Source: UBA4732 sp002404095
Lineage (GTDB): Bacteria > Planctomycetota > Planctomycetia > Gemmatales > Gemmataceae
Assembly: GCA_036783645.1 (NCBI GenBank)
Contig: DAIPWT010000010.1
Span: 1 to 64,000 of the forward strand
Direction: 5' to 3'
Length of the DNA stretch: 64,000 nt
Made by a program: the position numbers and the translations under genes
Notes under the pieces: model-generated
Told to the model about the DNA's origin: nothing
Database searches by the model: none
The model's input: only the letters and a program-made list of their open reading frames with translations
Part shown: piece by piece, positions 61,044 to 64,000 of the stretch
How positions within the stretch are numbered: the first letter of the stretch is position 1
Layout of the letters: each line of letters begins with the position of its first letter

Positions 61044-62005
61044 GGCCGCACCCCTTCCTCAACGGGCGCCGTTTCGCCAAAGATCGGCCGGCCGTTCGCG
61101 GAGGCCGTCGGCGGTGCGATGGTGTGATAACGGGCGAGTAACGCCGTATACATCTCTTCCAAGGTCAAAGGCGTCTGGTCGAAATCGCCGACGTCCGCCC
61201 GATCGCGCAAGGCCGCAAGGGCGTCGCGGTTCGGGTCGAGCAAAACCGCTTGCCATTGCTTTCCCGATACTTCCTTCTCCAATACTTTGCCCAGCGCGGC
61301 GGCGTCCGGCGGGACGGCGTCGTAGTGCAGTCGGACGCGGACGAAGCGTTGACGTAGTTCATCCAGGGAGGCCGACAGCAACAGCCGGCCCTCGGCGAGA
61401 AAGGCCGCGTGACTGGCCACGCGCTCCACCTCGGCGACGCCGTGACTGGAAATCAGGATGGTGCGGCCGGCGCCGGCGAGGTCCACCATGCTGGAGAGAA
61501 ATTCGCGGCGAATGAACAAGTCGAGACCGGACGTCGGTTCATCGAGGATGAGGACTTCCGGCTCAGAGGCGAGCGCGAGCGCCAGACCGACCTTGGCGTA
61601 ACCCCCTTTGGAGAGGTTTTTTAGCCGGGAGGACGGGTCGAGGCGGAAGCGCTCGACCAAATCGAGGAAGCGCGGCATGTAGCCGGCGCCGTGGAAGCCG
61701 GATGTGAACCAGCCGATTTCGCGGGCGGTCATCCAGTCGTAGAATCGCGGCTTTTCGGGAACATAGCCGACGCGACGGCGCAGAGCCGGCGCGGCCGCCC
61801 AGCAATCATGACCGAGGATTTCGGCCTTACCGGCGTCGGGCGGCAGTAAGCCGGTAAGCATACGAATGGTTGTGGACTTGCCGGCTCCGTTGTCGCCGAG
61901 AAGGGCGAAGACGGCCCCCGCCGGCACCTCCAAGTCCAAGCGATCCACGGCGGTTTTGCCGCCGAAGCGTTTCGTCAACCCGTGCGCCGCGATGACCGGG
62001 TTCAT
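61040..62005 (-). CDS. ABC transporter ATPase of the five-permease operon (YtrB-like)
   Basis: 321 aa. Walker A is LLGDNGAGKSTTIRML, the signature LSKGGYAKVGLALAL, Walker B VLILDEPTSGLD, and the switch His is in ILISSHGVAEVERV. After residue 210 a regulatory C-terminal domain follows. It is the only ATPase near five permeases, so it probably serves all of them. The ATG at 62005 was chosen over upstream in-frame codons because it starts the usual HGLTKRFGGKTAVDRLDLE sequence. Gene order GntR-ATPase-permease is that of YtrA-YtrB-type systems, known from Firmicutes, where the regulator responds to cell-envelope stress. The 4-base overlap with the first permease gene implies coupled translation. 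Confidence 0.9.
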   Translation of the reverse strand: MNPVIAAHGLTKRFGGKTAVDRLDLEVPAGAVFALLGDNGAGKSTTIRMLTGLLPPDAGKAEILGHDCWAAAPALRRRVGYVPEKPRFYDWMTAREIGWFTSGFHGAGYMPRFLDLVERFRLDPSSRLKNLSKGGYAKVGLALALASEPEVLILDEPTSGLDLFIRREFLSSMVDLAGAGRTILISSHGVAEVERVASHAAFLAEGRLLLSASLDELRQRFVRVRLHYDAVPPDAAALGKVLEKEVSGKQWQAVLLDPNRDALAALRDRADVGDFDQTPLTLEEMYTALLARYHTIAPPTASANGRPIFGETAPVEEGVRP

Positions 62006-62050
62006 CTGTCGATGCTCCACAAAAGATGTGTAAAAGTTTGTCCAGGAATT

Positions 62051-62144
62051 AAAGAAATAGCCACAGATGAACACAGATGAACACGGATAAGAACAAGAAT
62101 TGATTTATCTGTGTTCATCTGTGTTCATCTGTGGCTATTTCTTT
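62051..62144. repeat. Inverted repeat with 34-bp perfect arms
   Basis: The arms start AAAGAAATAGCCACAGATGA and pair perfectly around a 26-base spacer. Each arm contains a direct doubling of ACAGATGAAC. It is AT-rich compared with its surroundings. It fills the gap between the GntR gene and the ATPase gene and may set their relative expression. Confidence 0.92.
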
Positions 62145-62167
62145 CGGACAACCTCTAAGTAAGTACG

Positions 62168-62557
62168 TTATCGCCGCTTGCCGTTGGCGCGGACCAATTC
62201 TTCCTCGACCAGCTTACGAACTTCCTCAGCCGTTAGAGCGCTATAAACCGCCTCGCGCAGCGCCTCGCGGATGCGGTTCTGGACGATCTCTTTTCGCCGT
62301 GTGCGACAGACGGCCGGCGCCTCCGCCGTCACCTCCATGCCGCGCCCCTGCCGGGCGATCACGACGCCTTGCCGCTCCAATTCCTGATACGCCTTCGCCA
62401 CCGTGTTGAAATTGATGACGTGCCGCAACGCGACCTCGCGCACGCCCGGCAACATCTCGCCTGGCCCAGCACTCCCCGCAGCGACGCCGAAAATGACCTG
62501 GGAGACGATCTGTTCGTATTTCGGGATGTGCGAATCCGCATTAATGTCGAACAGCAT
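62168..62557 (-). CDS. GntR-family regulator, YtrA type
   Basis: 129 aa: a winged-helix domain (about 10-75; YEQIVSQVIFGVAAG, VALRHVINFNTVAKAYQELE, RQGVVIARQGRGMEV) with only a short C-terminal helix pair (about 80-129), the hallmark of the YtrA subfamily, which lacks a large ligand domain. Such regulators usually repress the ABC transporter operon they head; here the ATPase and five permease genes follow on the same strand. A 12-base perfect palindrome overlaps the predicted -10 box upstream (62591-62602), a plausible operator. The start at 62557 is the first ATG giving the normal N-terminus; in-frame upstream codons were rejected because they run into promoter and repeat sequence. Confidence 0.87.
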   Translation of the reverse strand: MLFDINADSHIPKYEQIVSQVIFGVAAGSAGPGEMLPGVREVALRHVINFNTVAKAYQELERQGVVIARQGRGMEVTAEAPAVCRTRRKEIVQNRIREALREAVYSALTAEEVRKLVEEELVRANGKRR

Positions 62558-62590
62558 AAGCCGGCCCGCCTCTTCATGTGTAACAGACAC

Positions 62591-62602
62591 ATAGTATACT
62601 AT
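62591..62602. promoter_or_regulatory. Palindromic operator candidate for the GntR regulator
   Basis: ATAGTATACTAT is a perfect 12-base palindrome 33 bases upstream of the GntR start, covering the predicted -10 box. It is flanked by GTGTGCC and GTGTCTG, so a longer imperfect dyad is possible. Family practice (autoregulation) makes this the best operator candidate; binding itself is inferred. Confidence 0.5.
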
Positions 62603-62624
62603 GGCACACGATGAGGAAAAGCAA
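62596..62624 (-). promoter_or_regulatory. Sigma70-type promoter for the GntR-ABC operon
   Basis: On the minus strand TTGCTT (62619-62624) and TAGTAT (62596-62601) are separated by exactly 17 bases, a good sigma70-like match in a G+C-rich genome. Transcription would start near 62588, about 30 bases before the GntR start codon. The -10 box lies inside the palindromic operator candidate. Confidence 0.55.
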
Positions 62625-62654
62625 GAGCAATTTCTTGTCCTCGCACCCGGCGCA

Positions 62655-62684
62655 CCCCGGGTGAACGTACTCGTGAACCCGGGG
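62655..62684. repeat. Short CCCCGGGTGAACGTACTCGT palindrome
   Basis: A single 30-base copy of the core also found in both arms at 41874-42017. It lies in the divergent promoter region between the GntR gene and the methyltransferase gene. Confidence 0.7.
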
Positions 62685-62768
62685 GCGAGGCCAATTCTCG
62701 ACAAGCGCGTCTCGCGCTCATAGGGTAAAAGCAGCAATACCCGCCCGCCTTGACGCGAGACATTTGCC

Positions 62769-63821
62769 GTGAACCCTTCCCTGCTGACCGCTCCCCGGCT
62801 CGATCCCACCCCGCTCTTTGAGCTTTATCGCGGAAACTTCGGGTCCGAATTGCTGACCGCCGCGGTCGCTCATTTCCACATCTTCGACCGCTTCGTCGGT
62901 GGACCAAAGACGGCGGATGAACTGCGCTCCGATCTCGGCCTCGATTCGCGGCCCGTCACAGTGCTGCTGACGGCGCTACGCGCCTTCGGCCTGCTAGTCA
63001 CAGACGGCCCCGGTCGGCTGGACCTTTCCGAGCTGGCGCGCGAGCACCTGACGACCGGCAGCGCGTTCGACGTGAGCGACTACATCCGCATGGGCGCCGA
63101 CAGTCCCGGCGTGTTGACGATGGTGGACCGGCTGCGGACCAACCGGCCGGCCGGATCGAAACCGGAGGAGGCGGGCGCGGCCTTCATCTATCGCGAAGGT
63201 ATCGAATCCGTGATGGAACATGAGGAGGAGGCGCGGCGGCTGACGCTGGCCCTGGCCGGCCGGGCGCGTAACGTCGCTCCGGTGCTGGCGGAGCGCGTGC
63301 CATTGGGACCGGCTCGCGTCCTGCTGGACGTTGGCGGCGGAACGGGCCTATACAGTATCGCTTTTCTGCAAAGGAATCCCGCATTACGGGCGATTATTTG
63401 GGACCGCCCGGAGGTTTTGAAGGTGGCGGCGGAGTTGGCGGCGGCGCACGGCGTCGCGGATCGTTTGGAGTGCCGGCCCGGCGACATGTTCACGGACCAA
63501 CCGCCGCCGGCCGACGTGGTTCTGTTGTCCAACGTGCTGCATGATTGGGACATAAACGAGTGCCGTACTCTTATCGCCCGCTGCGCGGCCGTGTTGCCGC
63601 GCGGCGGACGGTTGCTGATCCATGACGTTTTTCTCAACGACGCTCTGGACGGGCCGCTGGCGATCGCGCTGTATTCGGCGGCGTTGTTCTGTCTCACCGA
63701 GGGTCGCGCCTACAGCGCGGGCGAGTACAGCGGTTGGCTGAGGGAAGCGGGACTGACGCCGGGGCCGATCACGACGACGCTCATTCATTGCGGGGCGTTG
63801 CCTGGCGTCAAACAGAGTTGA
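62769..63821 (+). CDS. Family 2 O-methyltransferase (SAM-dependent)
   Basis: 350 aa. The N-terminal dimerisation winged-helix region (FELYRGNFGSELLTAAVAHF, KTADELRSDLGLDSRPVTVL) and C-terminal Rossmann fold match plant/bacterial type-2 O-methyltransferases. SAM motifs: VLLDVGGGTGLYSIAF (about 185-200) and the catalytic His in VLLSNVLHDWDINEC, followed by LPRGGRLLIHDVF. It transfers methyl from SAM to a hydroxyl of a small molecule; the acceptor is unknown. The start is GTG at 62769, which gives the standard family N-terminus. It is divergent from the GntR operon and followed after 10 bases by a dehydrogenase gene, suggesting an operon. Confidence 0.88.
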   Translation: MNPSLLTAPRLDPTPLFELYRGNFGSELLTAAVAHFHIFDRFVGGPKTADELRSDLGLDSRPVTVLLTALRAFGLLVTDGPGRLDLSELAREHLTTGSAFDVSDYIRMGADSPGVLTMVDRLRTNRPAGSKPEEAGAAFIYREGIESVMEHEEEARRLTLALAGRARNVAPVLAERVPLGPARVLLDVGGGTGLYSIAFLQRNPALRAIIWDRPEVLKVAAELAAAHGVADRLECRPGDMFTDQPPPADVVLLSNVLHDWDINECRTLIARCAAVLPRGGRLLIHDVFLNDALDGPLAIALYSAALFCLTEGRAYSAGEYSGWLREAGLTPGPITTTLIHCGALPGVKQS

Positions 63822-63831
63822 GGCGGCCGCC

Positions 63832-64000
63832 ATGAAACTGGTTCATCATCCGCCGGTCGAACTGGAACGCCTGGCGCGCATCATCGACGCGGCCGGCGCG
63901 ATGAGCGTGGTCAACGCCGCGACCGATGCGGAAGCGCTGGCGCACATGCCAGACGCCGACGCCTTGTTCGGCAAGATCACGCCGCCGCTGTTGGCCGCCG
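63832..64000 (+). CDS. D-2-hydroxyacid dehydrogenase, N-terminal part
   Basis: The window ends inside this gene after 56 codons. The sequence reads like the substrate-binding N-terminal domain of D-isomer-specific 2-hydroxyacid dehydrogenases: a strand-helix start, then DAEALAHMPDADALFGKITP, where family members have 'ad.li....'. The NAD-binding domain lies outside, so the assignment rests on weak similarity. It starts 10 bases after the methyltransferase stop and is probably co-transcribed with it. Confidence 0.6.
   Translation, partial: MKLVHHPPVELERLARIIDAAGAMSVVNAATDAEALAHMPDADALFGKITPPLLAA

Overview
The window looks like chromosomal DNA of a planctomycete, most likely from the Gemmatales. 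This is inferred from the sequence style only: high G+C, a secreted WD40 protein with many FSPDG-type repeats, large secreted proteins of unknown function, a Gld-like ABC operon with a DUF4340 protein, and gaps packed with long perfect inverted repeats. No rRNA, tRNA or CRISPR array was recognised, so the placement is not proven.

Layout. 1-4250: accessory, defence-like DNA. It holds a small unknown gene, an SRA-like/Mrr nuclease (minus strand), a gene remnant, a nuclease-helicase (plus) and a coupled small partner. 4251-4852: a decayed cytochrome P450 fragment. 4853-8132: secreted WD40/HEAT protein and SixA phosphatase (minus). 8310-16497: TypA, prephenate dehydrogenase, GreA, an FHA protein, a sensor kinase with a coupled response regulator, and a hybrid kinase (all plus). 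17214-20248: AguB-like amidohydrolase, family 4 uracil-DNA glycosylase and a UxaC-like isomerase. 20249-20928: no protein gene, but serial hairpins and an orphan intrinsic terminator. 20929-30565: glycogen/trehalose cluster (TreZ, debranching enzyme, GlgX/TreX, TreY). 30748-33550: GAF-containing PTS enzyme I (PtsP-like) and a small unknown protein. 33974-41848: Gld-like ABC operon (ATPase, permease, GldG-like protein, DUF4340 protein). 42031-46214: Tat-exported molybdopterin oxidoreductase and three exported proteins. 46340-62557: a GntR-ATPase-permease operon read leftwards, with five tandem paralogous giant permeases. 62769-64000: O-methyltransferase and the start of a D-2-hydroxyacid dehydrogenase.

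How genes work together. TreY and TreZ convert linear maltooligosaccharides, freed from glycogen by the two debranching enzymes, into trehalose. The kinase at 12731 and the regulator at 14272 overlap by ATGA and should form a pair. The GntR regulator resembles the YtrA type that controls its own ABC transporter. One ATPase would serve five permeases, each looking like two fused six-helix halves plus a C-terminal helical domain.

Two signals stand out. One is the five-copy permease array, in which every junction between copies carries a long hairpin and the leader types follow an A-B-B-A order that disagrees with protein similarity. The other is a 123-bp non-coding element with 42-bp perfect terminal repeats. 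It occurs four times; three copies are flanked by 4-bp GTNN direct repeats, and three copies sit inside other palindromes.
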